This document shows positions 11,701-25,254 of a stretch of 64,000 bases of DNA, piece after piece (the first letter of the stretch is position 1; every line of letters starts with the position of its first letter). This DNA is from Piper betle (taxonomy: Eukaryota; Streptophyta; Magnoliopsida; Piperales; Piperaceae). The position numbers were made by a program, and so were the translations under genes. The stretch spans positions 62,001-126,000 of the forward strand of contig JAURVB010012658.1 of the NCBI GenBank assembly GCA_033002965.1, read 5' to 3'. A model generated the notes under the pieces. That model searched no databases. It saw nothing but the letters and a program-made list of their open reading frames with translations, and was not told the DNA's origin.

Positions 11701-13268
11701 GACCTGGAAGGAAACCATAGTATTAGTGGACTCAGCTAACAAGCGACTGGGACGACACGTAAAGGGTACGCATGAGTACCGGTCTCCTCATCTGACAGGT
11801 AATTTCCTTTTTGAAAATATATAAACAATATTGGAAGCATTCATCTAGAAGATTTGGGCGACGTGAAGTCATTAGAATGCATATATTTTCAGGTGCTTAA
11901 TGTGTATTAATTAATAAATGCAGATTAATGCAGTGGCTGTATAATATATAAGATGATCAGAATAATTAATGGGGGTATTTGACTCTACCAATGAATTTAG
12001 CTTTAACTTCTTCTTCTACTTCCTTAGACGACATACACATACGGCTGTACTTCACATGATACCAGTATGAGCCTGCTTTGATTGTTTGCTTCCCAAAGAC
12101 AAGAATCCTATCTGAAGATCGCTCGTCGTATGTTTTTTAGTATCGTGCTTAAGATAAGTATCCCGTGATATTTAAGAGATATTTCCCTGACGATCAAGAT
12201 ATTTATCAGATTTTATTTACTTTATTAATATCTATCCCTCGATAATACATATATCCAGCAAGTTAGGGTATTTCAATTTATAAACCAAGCATATTTGATC
12301 AATCCAACTGTTATATCACTTGATCAGAGTCCTTCACGTGTCCAGCATGCAATTGGCCACAGCAACTAGAATACCCGTTGTCCACCTGACAAGATGATAA
12401 ATTGATTAAGAGGAATATAGTCATCACTCATGTACATATACAAGAATACCCACTAGCTTAATCATGCATGAACGTCATTAGTAATTAGTAGGCTTGACTA
12501 TTTTCACCTTTTCATCACAAATCAACCAATATGAAATATTGATGATTAATTAGCTACTACGACCATAGATCATGAGTAGTGATATAAACCTTTTTTTTCA
12601 AAGCCCCGAACCAATTATGTAATTTATAGTTCATATTGACATGCATGGTAGTTAGAACTTAATTGGAAGGTGACAAATAAATAGGAAGGCGTTCTTTTGT
12701 CACAGTTGCTTGCAAGAACAGGCTAGGCAAGAGCCATGCTCACAAATTCTAAAATGGTGGTGGGATAAGAACGTGTAACACTCCAACCATCGGCCACAAG
12801 ACCCCTCCAAATTCAATAACAAAAAGCACCTCTAATTCCAATATAGTGAGTTAACACACATACATATATTTCCTATTAATAGCCAAGATTGAAACCAATT
12901 CCCAGCTCTTCAACCCGCGGCCTCCATAGCCAAATCCCAAAGATTTCACCTCACAAACAGAAAACAAACCCTGACCGCCATTTCATACATCTCTCTTTCA
13001 AGCATTATTTGAATTAGAAGACCGCAGTTTGAAGTTGAATCCCGCATGGAAACCATTGTTTGCTTCTTTTTTAATCATCATCATCTTACCCATGATCATC
13101 AATATTGGTCCTCAAACTGATCTTGATAAAATAAAATAAAAAAACCATAATTCTTCTTCTCATCGACCTGCATATTACCAACCTCATCAAATTCATCTTT
13201 TTTCTATCATGCAATTAGCTTAATCTCCGAAGATTATATATCTTCTGCTCGATCATCTTCACCGTCAC
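11701..13268. other. Intergenic region upstream of the MIZ1-like gene
   Basis: No coding segment is recognised. The sequence is AT-rich. The last about 350 bases are pyrimidine-rich on the plus strand and probably hold the promoter and leader of the gene starting at 13269. No transposon terminus or convincing TATA box could be fixed. Confidence 0.35.
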
Positions 13269-14087
13269 ATGCATATGCGTATGAGACCTCAACCGGCCGT
13301 GCTACCACGCCCCAGACACACCAGCACCATCGGCCCCCCCGCCTCCTCCCCTCCACCCCTACCACCGCCATCATCACGGCCACCATCGCCGCCGACCACC
13401 TCCTCCTCCAACGACAGCCTGCAGCAGCTCCAGCCGCCCGTCAGCCTCCTCCAACCCTCCAAGAAGAAGAAACTCAAGCGGTCGCTGCGGCTCTTCAACA
13501 TATTCCGATCCGTCTTCCAATCCTTCCCGGTGTTCAACCCGGCATGCAGGCTGCCGCAGGCCCTCCCCGGCAACTGCCGCCTCGACGGCCACATCCAGAG
13601 CGGGGTTCGGATGACGGGCACCCTGTTCGGCTACCGGAGAGCCCGAATCAGCCTGGCCTTGCAAGACAACTCGCGTTGCCTCCCTCTGCTGTTGCTGGAG
13701 CTGGCAATGCCCACCACCGAGCTGCTTCAAGAGATGGGGTCGAGTCTGGTGAGGATCGCTCTGGAGTGTGAGAAGAGGTCCGACAACAAGGTGCGGCTCA
13801 TGGAGGAGCCGGTGTGGACTATGTACTGCAGTGGGAGGAAGACCGGGTATGCGACCAAGAGGGAGGCCACCGACGACGACCTCCGCATCGTGCAGATCCT
13901 CCAAGCCGTCTCCATGGGCGCCGGTGTCGTCCCCAGCGACGCCGAGGACTCGCCGGACGGCGAGATGACGTATATGAGGGCGCCCTTTGAGCGCGTAGTT
14001 GGGTCCAGGGACTCCGAGACCTATTACATGATGAATCCGGACGGGAATAGCGGGCCCGAGCTTAGCATATTCTTTGTCCGAATATGA
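13269..14087 (+). CDS. MIZ1: MIZU-KUSSEI1-like protein (DUF617)
   Basis: A complete single-exon gene of 272 residues. Residues about 8-60 form a proline/serine-rich low-complexity leader. Next comes a basic patch (KKKKLKRSLRLF) and then the DUF617/MIZ1 domain from about residue 75 to the end. That domain includes the signature GTLFGYRRARISLALQ, the block RIALECEKR, the segment YCSGRKTGYATKRE and the terminal FERVVGSRDSETYYMMNPDG. MIZ1 itself is an ER-associated protein needed for root hydrotropism in Arabidopsis. Other family members have little known function, so orthology to MIZ1 is not certain. The coding sequence is much more GC-rich than its surroundings, which creates long open frames on the opposite strand. 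It converges with the Hsf gene downstream. Confidence 0.93.
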   Translation: MHMRMRPQPAVLPRPRHTSTIGPPASSPPPLPPPSSRPPSPPTTSSSNDSLQQLQPPVSLLQPSKKKKLKRSLRLFNIFRSVFQSFPVFNPACRLPQALPGNCRLDGHIQSGVRMTGTLFGYRRARISLALQDNSRCLPLLLLELAMPTTELLQEMGSSLVRIALECEKRSDNKVRLMEEPVWTMYCSGRKTGYATKREATDDDLRIVQILQAVSMGAGVVPSDAEDSPDGEMTYMRAPFERVVGSRDSETYYMMNPDGNSGPELSIFFVRI

Positions 14088-14708
14088 GTGGGCGTCGGCC
14101 ACATACTCTGGAGAGGGCTGAGGATTTGCCGTAGGCATTACAGCGACCTTGCCGAACAGTCACATGATTAGTTCAAATCTTCACAATTAATCGTTTAAAA
14201 ATACAATTTTATAATTATATCCTTCGTACTCCACTAATTGTGGAGATTTGGACTAATCCAATGATTATTATAGCGAATTTACTATAGTAATTGTTGCCGG
14301 AAATCCATAGAGAGTAACTTGCGATGCCGTCCGTGCAAGGTCTTGGACATGATGGAACATAATTCGGATCGGTGGTAGAAGTCCGATTAGCCAGAAAGTT
14401 GAAAAAATCGGCTTAGATTCAAATAAAACGTCTGCTATGAAGTGGCTTTCGTTGATATGTTTGTCATGTTGCTAGCGCACCTTTATCTGGGCTACTGGCA
14501 AACATTTTATTTTTTTAACAAGAAATTAAAACGAGATAATCATACAATAACATTCATGTTCCAGTCGAATGCGACGCATGGTGAAGGAGGTCTTTACTCT
14601 TCGCAATTAACATTTCTGTGCTAGTCGATTAATAAGATGAAATAATCGAAGTTATTTGATAGTTGGATACACGAACAATGCATCCATACATTAATAACTA
14701 TAAGGTTT
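14088..14708. other. Convergent 3' region between MIZ1-like and Hsf genes
   Basis: This 621 bp interval separates two stop codons on opposite strands, so it should contain the 3' UTRs and polyadenylation signals of both genes. No further gene or repeat is recognised. Confidence 0.5.
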
Positions 14709-15646
14709 TTACAGAGGCACGCCAAATAGCTTCAAATTCATTGGCTTCTTGGAGTGTTTTGGCTCCAGGGCAATTAGAGTATGCTCTTGGGTAGTGGTGC
14801 CGAATCTATATTCCATGTCCATGGTGGTGTCCACTGGAACCACATGGTTGTGAAGGAAGAAGATTATGTCATTGTAGAGCTTTTTCGTGTGGTTGAGCTC
14901 TGATAAGAGGAAGCTGTTCCTCCTCCTAAGTCTCTGGTTGTCCTCTGTTATAGCTGACAGAGCACGGCTTTCTACAGCTGATGATGGCAATGGAGTCTGG
15001 ACCCAACAACTTAGTTCAACAGGAGCAGTAGTACTGGTGGTGACAAGTGGTGTTCCTACAGCTTGATTATGGTAGTGATTGTAATACTGGTGGTGATGAA
15101 TCTGCGGATTCGGGGGCCTTCTGTGGATCTGTGTTAGCAAATACTTCTTTCCTCTTCTGAAGTACTCATTTGCAAACTCCCACCTTTCCGCAGCAATCTT
15201 TCTAAATCCCTGCACATTTAGTCGATGATCTTTTACGTACTAAAACATTTTAGATGCTGTAGCAAAAGCAAAAACATGTCGCCACCGAGTTCATAATACT
15301 TCAAAACATAAACAGTATATAACATGTCATGGTATAGACAAACAAATAAAACATAGACATGAATTAGAAGAAACATATAGGATCATACATAGATGTTAAG
15401 CTGCCTGACAAAGCTGGAGAGATTCCTGTGTTTGAAGTAGTTTGGGAGGACATCTCTAGCAAACTCAGAAGGCTTCCACACCACAAAGGTGTTGCCATCT
15501 TCACCCCATGACACAATGAGGTCTGTACCTGGGTCATCCACCAGCTGGTAAGTTTTGCTCAAGAAAGGAGCAGGCACCGACTTGTGACATTCCACATGAG
15601 AGGAGTACTCTACCATCTCCTCACACCTCTCCACCAAGGAAGCCAT
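14709..15646 (-). CDS. HSFB4: Class-B heat-stress transcription factor (HsfB4-like)
   Basis: Exon 1 is 15389..15646 (258 nt) and exon 2 is 14709..15209 (501 nt), joined by a GT-AG intron of 179 bp. The product has 252 residues. The intron splits the DNA-binding domain at the position typical of plant Hsfs, between LNIY and GFRK. The domain runs from about [15 protein letters not shown] to LLTQIHRR. A short coiled-coil oligomerisation segment ([20 protein letters not shown]) follows. The carboxy terminus ends in KLFGVPL, carrying the LFGV repression motif of class-B Hsfs, which act as repressors or coregulators. [19 protein letters not shown] and [11 protein letters not shown] favour B4 over B3. 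One oddity is NIYGFRK, where Hsfs normally have NTYGFRK. Confidence 0.93.
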
Positions 15647-16179
15647 TAATATATAAGAATTAGCCTATGGCCTCCCCATTAATATATAACCAAGCAAAAG
15701 CTCATATAAAACTCTTTATTTTATTAAGTTCTCGACCCGTCTCCTTCTTTCTACATGTCTTGCTTTTTGATCACATAGCAGTAGTGATGTATATATAAGC
15801 CTTCTCAAAGTTATATATATAATATTATGGAACTGGAATGGATGTTTGAAGTTTACAGTTCCTGTTTATGTGTAGATGACTTCACAAAAGTTCTCTTCGA
15901 TCAGTTAATTTGAGGTGCCACAGGTTTTTCTAATGAAATTATTTTTGAATAGCATTTTCTTTCTGTATAGTTGACAGCTCCTTGCATTAAATCACAGCAT
16001 CTAGGAACTTATCTTTGTGGCTGCAGTAGCTAAAGGATCGCTTTTCTGCAAGCTTATGATTCATTTATTCGTGGAACTGCCCAGACCGCTAAATAATAAT
16101 ATTATATTGGAATCAGCTTTGGCTCTGAAGGAATGCTCATTTGAATATTATTATCTATTTATTTCATCCATTGGTAGTT
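15647..16179 (-). promoter_or_regulatory. HsfB4-like promoter region with candidate TATA box
   Basis: This intergenic sequence lies upstream of the Hsf start. On the minus strand, positions about 15788-15799 read TTATATATACAT, about 140 bp before the ATG, a plausible TATA box. No coding sequence is seen. Heat-shock elements were looked for by eye and none was convincing. Confidence 0.4.
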
Positions 16180-19100
16180 CTTAAAAGGAATAATATTCTC
16201 ATTCACGTACATATAGACGTTATTACATTTGATAAATTTATAATTTCATATTGATTATGCATTGATTACATGTATTGACTACATTACATTAACCTAATTT
16301 ATAGTATATTACACACGGGAGTTGTAAAATTTGACTCAATTTAACTTAACATTAAAGGTTTTTAGATATTTATCTAACACTTCCGGGCAAACTCATGATA
16401 AGTGGACAAACAATGAGTTTGATTATTAGACGATCATGTTGAACACAACCCAGGCCCTTAGTCAAAATATCTACTACTTAGTCACAGGTTGGAATAAGTT
16501 GAACATTTAAGTAACAAAGTGGTAATCAAGTTTCACGTGTTTAGTTCATCCATGAAAGACAGGATTGGCTGATATATTATCACACCAAGTTGTTGGTAGA
16601 GTAAAAATTGAAATGTATAGTTCGTGAAAGAAATGAATGATCCAAGAGATTTCAGAAGTTGTAGTGGCTAAAGCCTGAACACTAGATCAATCCACTAGTG
16701 GCTACTTCTTGGAAGACTATGAAAGAAGGTTATCTCCCACAAAAAAATGGCAAACCCAATAGTTGAATGACAATCGTTTGAATTTTTGGTCCAATTAGCA
16801 TCAGAGTAAGTGATCAAATTAAATTCTCAAATTAGAAACAACAGATTCCATGATCAAGAACACCCTTATGATGCCTTCGAATTCATTTGATAGTTGACCA
16901 ATGTTCGTTGGTTGGAGCATGTTGAAACGAACAAGCCTAGGTGACACCATATTGTATATCTGGCTGAGTAAGGGTCGAGTATTGTAGTGCACCAACATCA
17001 GTATGATAAATAGGTGGGTCTGAAAGAGGAGAGCCAGTGTACTTAAACATTTTTTACCTTACTACGACCAGTGTGGAGATAGGTTTGAATCCATCAAGAT
17101 GAAGACGTTGGAGAAGATCACAGACATAATTAGCCTGAGATATGTGGAGGCTAGATACATACTTGGCAACCTCAATTCCAAGAAAATAGTGCAAGAAACC
17201 AAGATCCTTCATTGTGAAATGAGTGCTAAGATCCTTAATAAGAGAAGAAATGGTTGATAGAGAACTTCTTGTGACTATGATATCACCTACATAAACTAAT
17301 ATCAATATAGTTATGTTAGATGTAAACAAGTAGAAGAGGGAAGACTCAACCTTAGAGTCCTTGAATCCCAAATCATACAATAAGTTGGACAAACGAGTAA
17401 ACAATGCTCGTGGACTTTATTCGAGTCTATAAAGTGACTGATTAAGGTGACACACATATGTAGATTGTTGGTCATCAATAAATTCAGGAGGACAAACCAT
17501 AAAGATTTCTTCAGTGAGACAAACATTTAAAAATGCATTCTGAACATTTAATTGTCGGATGAGCCAGCCACGGTTGATGGCAATACTCATGATTGTCTGA
17601 ATTGTAATAGGTTTAACTACTAGATTAAATGTCTCAAAATATCCAATGTCTTCCCATTAGTTGAACCATTTAGTTACAAGTTGTGCTTTGTACCTATCAA
17701 TGTACTCATTTACACCCAATATCTCTATTATTTGTGGGAAGGGGAACAAGAGACCAAGAGTTGTTAGAGATTAGGGCATTGAACTCCTCAAACATAGCTT
17801 GATACTAATGCCATTGTTTAATGACTTGACAATAACAAGTGGGCATAGTTTCAACAAGAGGCAATGATATGTAGAAGTAAAGACTTTGGGTTTAAGGGAG
17901 TTCATTTTATAATGACTGACTATAGGGTGACTAGACAAAGGTATAATAGTGGAAGATTCTTGTTGAACTAGTATATTTTGAATGTGATCATTTGATGAAT
18001 AAAGCTAATTGTCAAGATTGGGCTCGAGTACCTTATTAGTTGGAATCAAAGGTGGCAACATTGAAACTGGTATGAGAAGAACAGTAGTAAGCATTTCAGT
18101 GCCACGGAAGGAAGGTGGTAGTGTTGACTCTCGAGAAATATTTTGATACTCAAGGTTGGAGCGCATAGCTGGTGGTGGCAAGGGAAGGAGGGGGATCAAG
18201 GAGTTTGCCTCCATAGATGGGTTGGATGGATGTGTGGATGGTTGTACAGCAAGTACAAGGGGAAAGATAAACTCGTTAAATACAACTCTTCTAGAGAGAA
18301 AAACACAATCACTAGGAATATAAAAACACTTGTAGCCTTGTAATTAAGATGATATCCTAAAAATACACAAGGAAATGAATGAAAATCAAGTTTATTTGTA
18401 GAGTATGATCTTAGGTATGGAAAACATAGACAACCAAAGACTAGACGAGATGTATAATCCCAAATTTTATAAAAGAGCACCTCTTATGGAGATTCACATA
18501 GACTTATTGCATGCGGAAGTAGGCTGGTGAGATGGACAACCGTTTGAAATGCAAAATCCCAATAGGAAGTTGGAATTGAAGCATGAGCCAAGAGGGTAAG
18601 TCATATTTCTACAATGTGACGGTGTTTGCATTCTATAGTACCATTTTATTATGGTGTGTAAGGGCAAGACACAAAATGAATTATACTATTTTGACGTAAA
18701 AGATTTTGAAACTTATGACTTATAAATTCAGATTCACCATCACTTTGAAAATATTGTATTTTATGAAGGACCAAATTTTCAATGAAGGTTTTGAAATTAA
18801 CAAAAGCATTAAAGGTGTCACTTTTTGGTTTTAAAAAGTAAATCCATATGTGACGGCTAAAATGATTGATAAAAGAGATATAGCAGCAAAAACTTTGATT
18901 AAAACCAACAAGAAAAGGGCCTCATATAGCGGCTAAAATTATTTACAAATGTAAAGTCAAAAAATTGGGTTGGAAAGGAAGAGATCGATTTTTATCTAAT
19001 TAGCATGATGAACATATGAGCAAATCCTTATTTAGTCTAAAGACCTTGATAAATGAAGACTACAAAGCTCGTTGAAGGACAACTTGAGTGGGATGACCAA

Positions 19101-19838
19101 TACAATTATGTCGTTCATCCAATCCAGCATGAATTGTGAGTAATGCTCGAGGAGGTGGTGATCTTCGGTTAATAACATAAAGTTCATCATTACTCCAACC
19201 CCACAAGAGGATGTGCCCTGGAACATTAAACTTTGAGTTAAAAAATTCAACAAAACACTTGTGGTCCCTTATAAGTTGAGATACAAAAAATAAGTTTTTG
19301 ACAAAGTTAGGAACATGCAAGACATTTTTAAGATTGATACTATGAGAAATTTGAGCAGAACTGGTATAACTAATGCGCAAACATTTGTCATTGCCAAGCA
19401 TAACTTGATCACATTCATGATAAAATCGTTGTCCAATAAGTAGATTAGAATTACCAGTGATGTGATGAGTGGCTCCGAAGTTTAGGTACCATTTGGATGT
19501 GTATGAGTTACCCAAATATGTAAGATTATAAATTGGAGGAAATAGTGGCTGATATGCTTTGTTAAACCCATTATAACACTGGAGTGTGGTGTGACCACAC
19601 TTGTTATAAATCTAGCATTGTGGATGACCATTGTTAGAAGATAAACTATTTCAAGTAACATGTTAATTGTAGGAGCCATTGTCACTTTCACAACCATGGT
19701 CTTGACCTTGACCACGGTTAGAGGAACTACGACTAGCATTGTTGAAAGGAAAGGGCTTGTCAATAGTTTGATTTACAACATTAACTGTTGGTGTGGAGGA
19801 GATGTCTAAGGAAAACAATTGAGCGGTGAGAGTTATAC
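16180..19838 (-). mobile_element. Copia remnant 2, 3' half (pol and 3' LTR)
   Basis: Read on the minus strand, this holds the later part of a Copia element. There is a gag zinc-finger area (about 19560-19838), then protease/GAG-pre-integrase (19060-19560, motif WYLNFGATHHITGN). Integrase carboxy end is at about 18200-18480 (FPCVFLGYHLNYK). Reverse transcriptase is at 17054-17500 (ILVYVGDIIVTRSS, MKDLGFLHYFLGIEV), followed by RNase H at about 16480-16830. A purine-rich run then meets TGTTAGATA at 16379, the start of a short 3' LTR that runs to about 16180. Multiple stops and frameshifts are present. The gag part continues at 29518 beyond the inserted element. Confidence 0.8.
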
Positions 19839-22800
19839 TGTAACACCCCAAATCCGGTTCACATTCGTGAACCAAACCGGCATGTTACAGGCCCCGGTTA
19901 GGTCGGCTAACGCGAACCTAACTCGTGCGGATCCAATCTCGGCGTCTTAAGATGAAGATACGATCTGTCATGAACGAATGCATGCACAAAACCCTAAGAT
20001 GGTACTACATGAATGACATGCAAATTAAATTTCACACCATCACAATTACGACCAAAATCGATGAAAATTCTGAAGTAAAACTAACAGGGTCTCCCCTAAA
20101 AGTGCAATTATGGGCCCACCCTGTCAAAATAAATAATATATATACAAATATATCGGCATGCATTAACAATCACACAAAATCTCATTTATAACATATTCAT
20201 TCTGAAGCTCGGGTCTCAACCCACTACGCTTCCACTGCTCAACTCTGATCATATTTTGCATTCTATTATCATGTCTCAGCGTTTCATTCACATCATATGA
20301 TCATGCTCAAACATTTACTCATGTCATTCACAATATAATAACATAATAATACAATATTAAACATTCAGAAATCTAACATGTGTGTGTGTACAAGACCTCA
20401 TTGCTCCTCCGTCCAAGCTGGCTCATCCATCTCGTGCTTATCACCTACATATATATAAGAAAAACGTCAGTAACAAGCGTTACTGGTCCGGAAAATAAAA
20501 TAACTATAACAAACTGGCTATGAGAGCAAACTCTCATCTGAAAGAAAACCATATACTTCCTCAAGAACACTCTGAAGGGCACTACTGAGGAGCCACTGGG
20601 CTGCAGACCCGGTAGCATCCCGAACTTACTGCTGCTGGTACTGTGCTACTCTCAGCACTTCTTTTCAGTACTTCTCGTGAAACTTTATCCTAAGCCCTCT
20701 CCTTACCTCCATATTTCTCCTGGCCTTGAGCACGAAGGCCGAGTACTCTCAGGCAGTCGCCTTTAGTACCCTTTGAACCACAAGTCCGGACATGCGCTGT
20801 ACTAAACAGTACCCGTAAACCTCCACGTTCTCCGGGTGTGAGGAACTCAAACGCGGAGTTGTCAGGATCCCTCGGGAATGGAACAGTCCGCTGGCACTAA
20901 TCCAGAGCCCGCTTTGACTGTCACGGCATCCTCTGCATGGTACGTGCAGTCGATTTCTCCATCTCTCGTCTCACTGAAAACTCGATAAAACTATATATAT
21001 AGGCCTGGGAAGGGATTCATATAATAGGCCCGAAGGCAACTTGTGGTGGATCTTGTTTTCGAAATCAACCTCGAGGGATCTCATCCTCGAGGGGTTATTA
21101 ATCCGGAAATATTCGATTAAATGACCCGAGTTAAGTGGGATCCAATAAAACACCACTTAACCCGTCCTGCAAATAATAACATAAACATGCAATAGAAAAG
21201 CGTAAAATAAGACGAGTCCTAAACGGACCTGGTGGAAGCTCCAAGCGTGTCATCGCGCCTAGGCGGCGAGCTCCTACTTCGTACCTACACATCAAAACTA
21301 GATACTAACGCCCGCTAACTAAATGATGCATCAAACTCAACAAACATCACACAATACGAATAACATCCATCAACATAACAATCAAAAAATCATAAAAATT
21401 AATTAATCCTAGCTCATCCTATTCATACAAATTTTTATTACGTGTCTGTAACTTATGTTGTGGTCACTTATCGTGCTCTGACTTGATCTACTTCATTAGG
21501 TCGCTTACTCTTCACTCACACTTAATCTCATCATGCAACTCATCGTTTCATCCATCATTAAACATTAATCACATCACTAATCATAACTATGAAAATAATT
21601 CTACTCATCTTATTCCTACCAATTTTATTGTATTTTTCCTAAGTTACATTACTCGATTATCATGCTCAATTTACTTACTTCATTAAATCACTTAACCTCC
21701 ATTCACTATCAATCACATCATAAATCCTAGCATGCTGTGCTAACAATCATTATCAACTTTAAATAATCAAATCGGAGGTAATTATACCTCACGTCGTCGG
21801 CAATCGGCGACGGTTAGGGTTCCGTCGCGCGCCTCGAAGCTCGGATCGGCGCTCCTCGGCGTCCGAAGCTCGATCGGGCTCCACCGGGTGAGCCCCGCGG
21901 AAGATCCGGTGAATTCCGGCGAATTCCAGAAATTCCGATTTCCGGCGGTTTCCCGGCAGTTGCGGGCGGTTTTCCGGCGACTTCCGGTGGTTTTCCGGCG
22001 ACTATTGCCGGTGGCGTCTACTAGCCGGAAAGGGGTCGTGTTGGGTACCCTCGGAACCGGCTCGACGAGCCCGACTCATCTATGAGGTCGACGTGGTCGG
22101 CCGAGGCAGTGGCTCGCCGGAAATTGGCTAAAACAGGGCCGGCGGCGATGGGTCGCTAGATCCGGCCGGCCACGGCGGCGATGGCCTCCGCTCCGGTCGG
22201 GGAAGGCTGCTAGGGGGTCGAAGGTGCTGTGGCGACCGATCGATCACGGCGGCGTTGGTCGCCGGCGGCGGAATCGGCGACGGGAGCGCAACGCGGGCGC
22301 GGCGTCGCGGCGTGGCTTCCTCGCGTCGCGGCGGCCCGATGGCGGCCGGGCTTGGTCGGGGCAGCATGGCGACGGCGTCGCCGAGCTGGGCGGCGTCGGT
22401 CGACGGCCGAGCGGCGCCGACAGCGGCGGCGGTGGCGCGCGAACGGGGGCGGCGCGGCACGAGGGTTTGGGCGTGGGGAAGAAAACGTCGGGGGTGTGTG
22501 TGGTGGCAAACTCGTAAATAATACTTGACTCGTCTCCGGCTCGAGTCAAGTATCATAACTAACTCGTATTAAATCCTAAAAAATTTCATAAAAATCGGGA
22601 AAAATCCCGTAAAATCAAACAACACCAAAAAAATTATAATGACATGCTCTAGAACTATCAACCCACCCAAACTGCCCGTAACGCGTCCTAACGCGGTAAA
22701 CGGCCTAAAACTAATTCTACGATCCACTATATATAAAAATAAAAAAAATCACTGGCATACTCTCATATATTCTGATAACTCATTCTGTTCTGCTGTGTTC

Positions 22801-22964
22801 ATGACGTTATCATCATATACTTGGGTACGCATGACCCTCATAGCTCATACACGTGACCGGCGTCGGCTCGGTACGCGTGTCCTGAAACTGACTCAGCTCG
22901 AAAAATAATGGTCGACCCGACCGGTTCTGAATATAAAACCCTAACTCGAATCGTGGGTTTTACA
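19839..22964 (-). repeat. 3' LTR of the LARD-like element (3126 bp)
   Basis: In element sense it starts TGTAAAACCC at 22964 and ends GGGGTGTTACA at 19839. It contains two palindromes (21069..21092 and 21127..21164) that are also kept in the solo LTR at 2051-4917. Its GC-rich core at 21800-22500 creates open frames on both strands that look like base-composition artefacts. By eye it differs from the other LTR at only about a dozen substitutions and a few one- to four-base indels. Confidence 0.92.
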
Positions 22965-22980
22965 ATCTTCCCTCCTTATA
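22965..22980 (-). other. Polypurine tract of the LARD-like element
   Basis: On the minus strand the sequence TATAAGGAGGGAAGAT abuts the start of the 3' LTR. This is the expected primer site for plus-strand DNA synthesis and fixes the element's orientation. Confidence 0.8.
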
Positions 22981-25254
22981 AAAATTTCGTCCTCGAAATT
23001 TTAACTCAAGGAGGTTCTGCTGAACTACTACCTGGAAGCTAGATACACACCTGTTGTATCCTCTACTCGTCGATAGCCATATCCATCCTCACTGACTGTA
23101 GTGGTGCCGACGTGGCGAGTCATGCTAGTGATGCTGACCATCTCAAACATTCTGGATTCTATACTTCCTGTGTCTGTTCTGATCCCTACTACTAACTCGG
23201 CGGAAAACCTAGATCACCCCTAAGGGCCTACTGGGTTGGTCAAGCAAATACTCCAGAGTATTGCAAGGTTCTAATCTGGGCTATGCCTGGGAAAACTACG
23301 TCGAGGGTAAGACCTACTTGCTAACATCTACCCATGTCTCTCTAATCCTCATCTGTGAAAAATCACCTACATATACTCGTAGGAAACTCTATTCCTAAGT
23401 CCTACAATCACCTCAAGGCCTGCTATGAGTCTCTTGCTAAGTACGGTAGATACCCTAATGAGCTGCACGGCTCATTGTCGCCAGTCTAGGTCCAACTCTC
23501 AGGTGTCCCTATACAAGGAACTGGACCGCTCACTTGGTTCTAGTTGACTCGGTCCTGAGTCATGTATCTCACTCTGTTCCATAAGAGAACAAGGGTAGCT
23601 GCTATGACTCTAATGTATACTATGGCTCCGGTGACTATCTATACAACTACTAACTACTTCTGAAAGGAGGCGAGAACACCTGTACATACACAGCGTGTCT
23701 CAAGGAGTATGATAACATACTCTGTATGGGACTGTGGAGTCTGCATCTGGTCTGTGGCATGTGCTCTGTGCTCTGGTCAATGTATACTCATCTCAATCCT
23801 CTGGGTAAACTGATGGTAAAACTGCTACAAAAGGGTGAGTGGAAATCCTCAAGTGAAAACTCCACTCTGTCTGATATCTCTGGGTTATAAGAAGGGAGGC
23901 TGAATCTCATGGAAATCTAGTCTCACTACTCAAGAGCTCTCAATAAGTGGTATCTCGTCCTCACATGTGGTATCTGACGCTAGGTAAACGGGGAATCCTG
24001 GGACCTGTGGGTTATGGGCTCACACTCTTCCGCTGCGCGACTCTCATCTATGGTAAGGTTAAGGTCTCATGCAAATAGTAGGGGAGATAAAATCCCTATG
24101 TAACATGTTGGGTGGCCAAAATCTTGGTAGGTCTGTGGACTTGTCTCTAATATCGCCATGATTTACCATGCCACAGGTGATCAGTCTGTGGAACAGTCAA
24201 TCAATGACGAATCTCAAAAACGGCTCCTAATTAGCTCTAGTTTAATCAGCTAACAGTAGGCACGTGTTTCTCGATACCGTACTAGTCACGCACTTCTAAA
24301 CGGGCGGGGCTCAAACGACCCAAAGAACCACTGTCTCCCCTCAAGTCTACGGGGACTTATAGTGAGGTTTGACGCGTGTCTCGTCCGCTCTTCAGTGGTG
24401 TGTGACCTGCCGTCCCGTACCGATTTGTAGTACTAATCTCAACTCACATGACTACTACCGCTGTGGTAGACTCTCAAGCAAGGCTATAAATAAAGATGAG
24501 CATACACTGATATACTCCATCTGGTCCACTCTCATGTTGGGGTGAAATCCTCCTCGGAAGATCGATCTGCAAACATCTACCTATGCTGTAAACCCTAATC
24601 AGTACCATAGAGGTACCTCTATACTCGGGCAAGGCTCAATCCTATGGTTCAAGGTGAGAACCTAATCGTGCTGGCGAAACACAAGGAAATCAATCTCTCT
24701 CTGAAAGACCCTTCCTCACTAACCCTCTATCCATGCCCCATACTAAGTCAACCTCCTATCGCTGGCTGGCCAATCGCTAAATGGGTTAAACTACGCGTAT
24801 GATCATCTACTAACCATCTGATCTATATATGCTGGTTGTGACCCATGGATCATGCAGTCTACACAATCTGATCATTGTGACCGTCTCATCTGGAGGTCAC
24901 TCTGTCATGTTCCCTGACTCTGTCCATACGCATCCCTATGAGACTGTAACTAACAGTGTCTGATGGGGACATCTTACAATATTCATCTGACCCAATGGTG
25001 TTAGGTCAAGACAATGATTGCAAGAGAACTGAGAAGTGGGATCCTATGCCATCTCATCCAAATAACCTCCGTTTTCCTTAACTCTTTTCTATTCTGCTGA
25101 CTTCACTGTAACTGTTCCTTGTTCCTCAACTCTAGTCCTACTAAACCTTAACTAATCTACTCGGTCGGTGGATGAGCAATACACGGACGGCGGTAGTGCG
25201 TTTGCGATCAGTGGTAGTGAATCTCGGACGGTGGTGGTGCGCCGTGGGCGGTGG

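Noticed and set aside
13289..14138. Long minus-strand open frames opposite MIZ1-like (up to 254 codons)
   Set aside because: They mirror the GC-rich coding sequence of the intact plus-strand gene and show no recognised protein motif.
22128..22556. Open frames of 90-160 codons in the GC-rich LTR cores (also 2458-2947 and 28627-29106)
   Set aside because: Open on both strands and in several frames at once, rich in Arg/Pro/Ala, as expected from composition. Only the shared amino start was kept as a weak finding.
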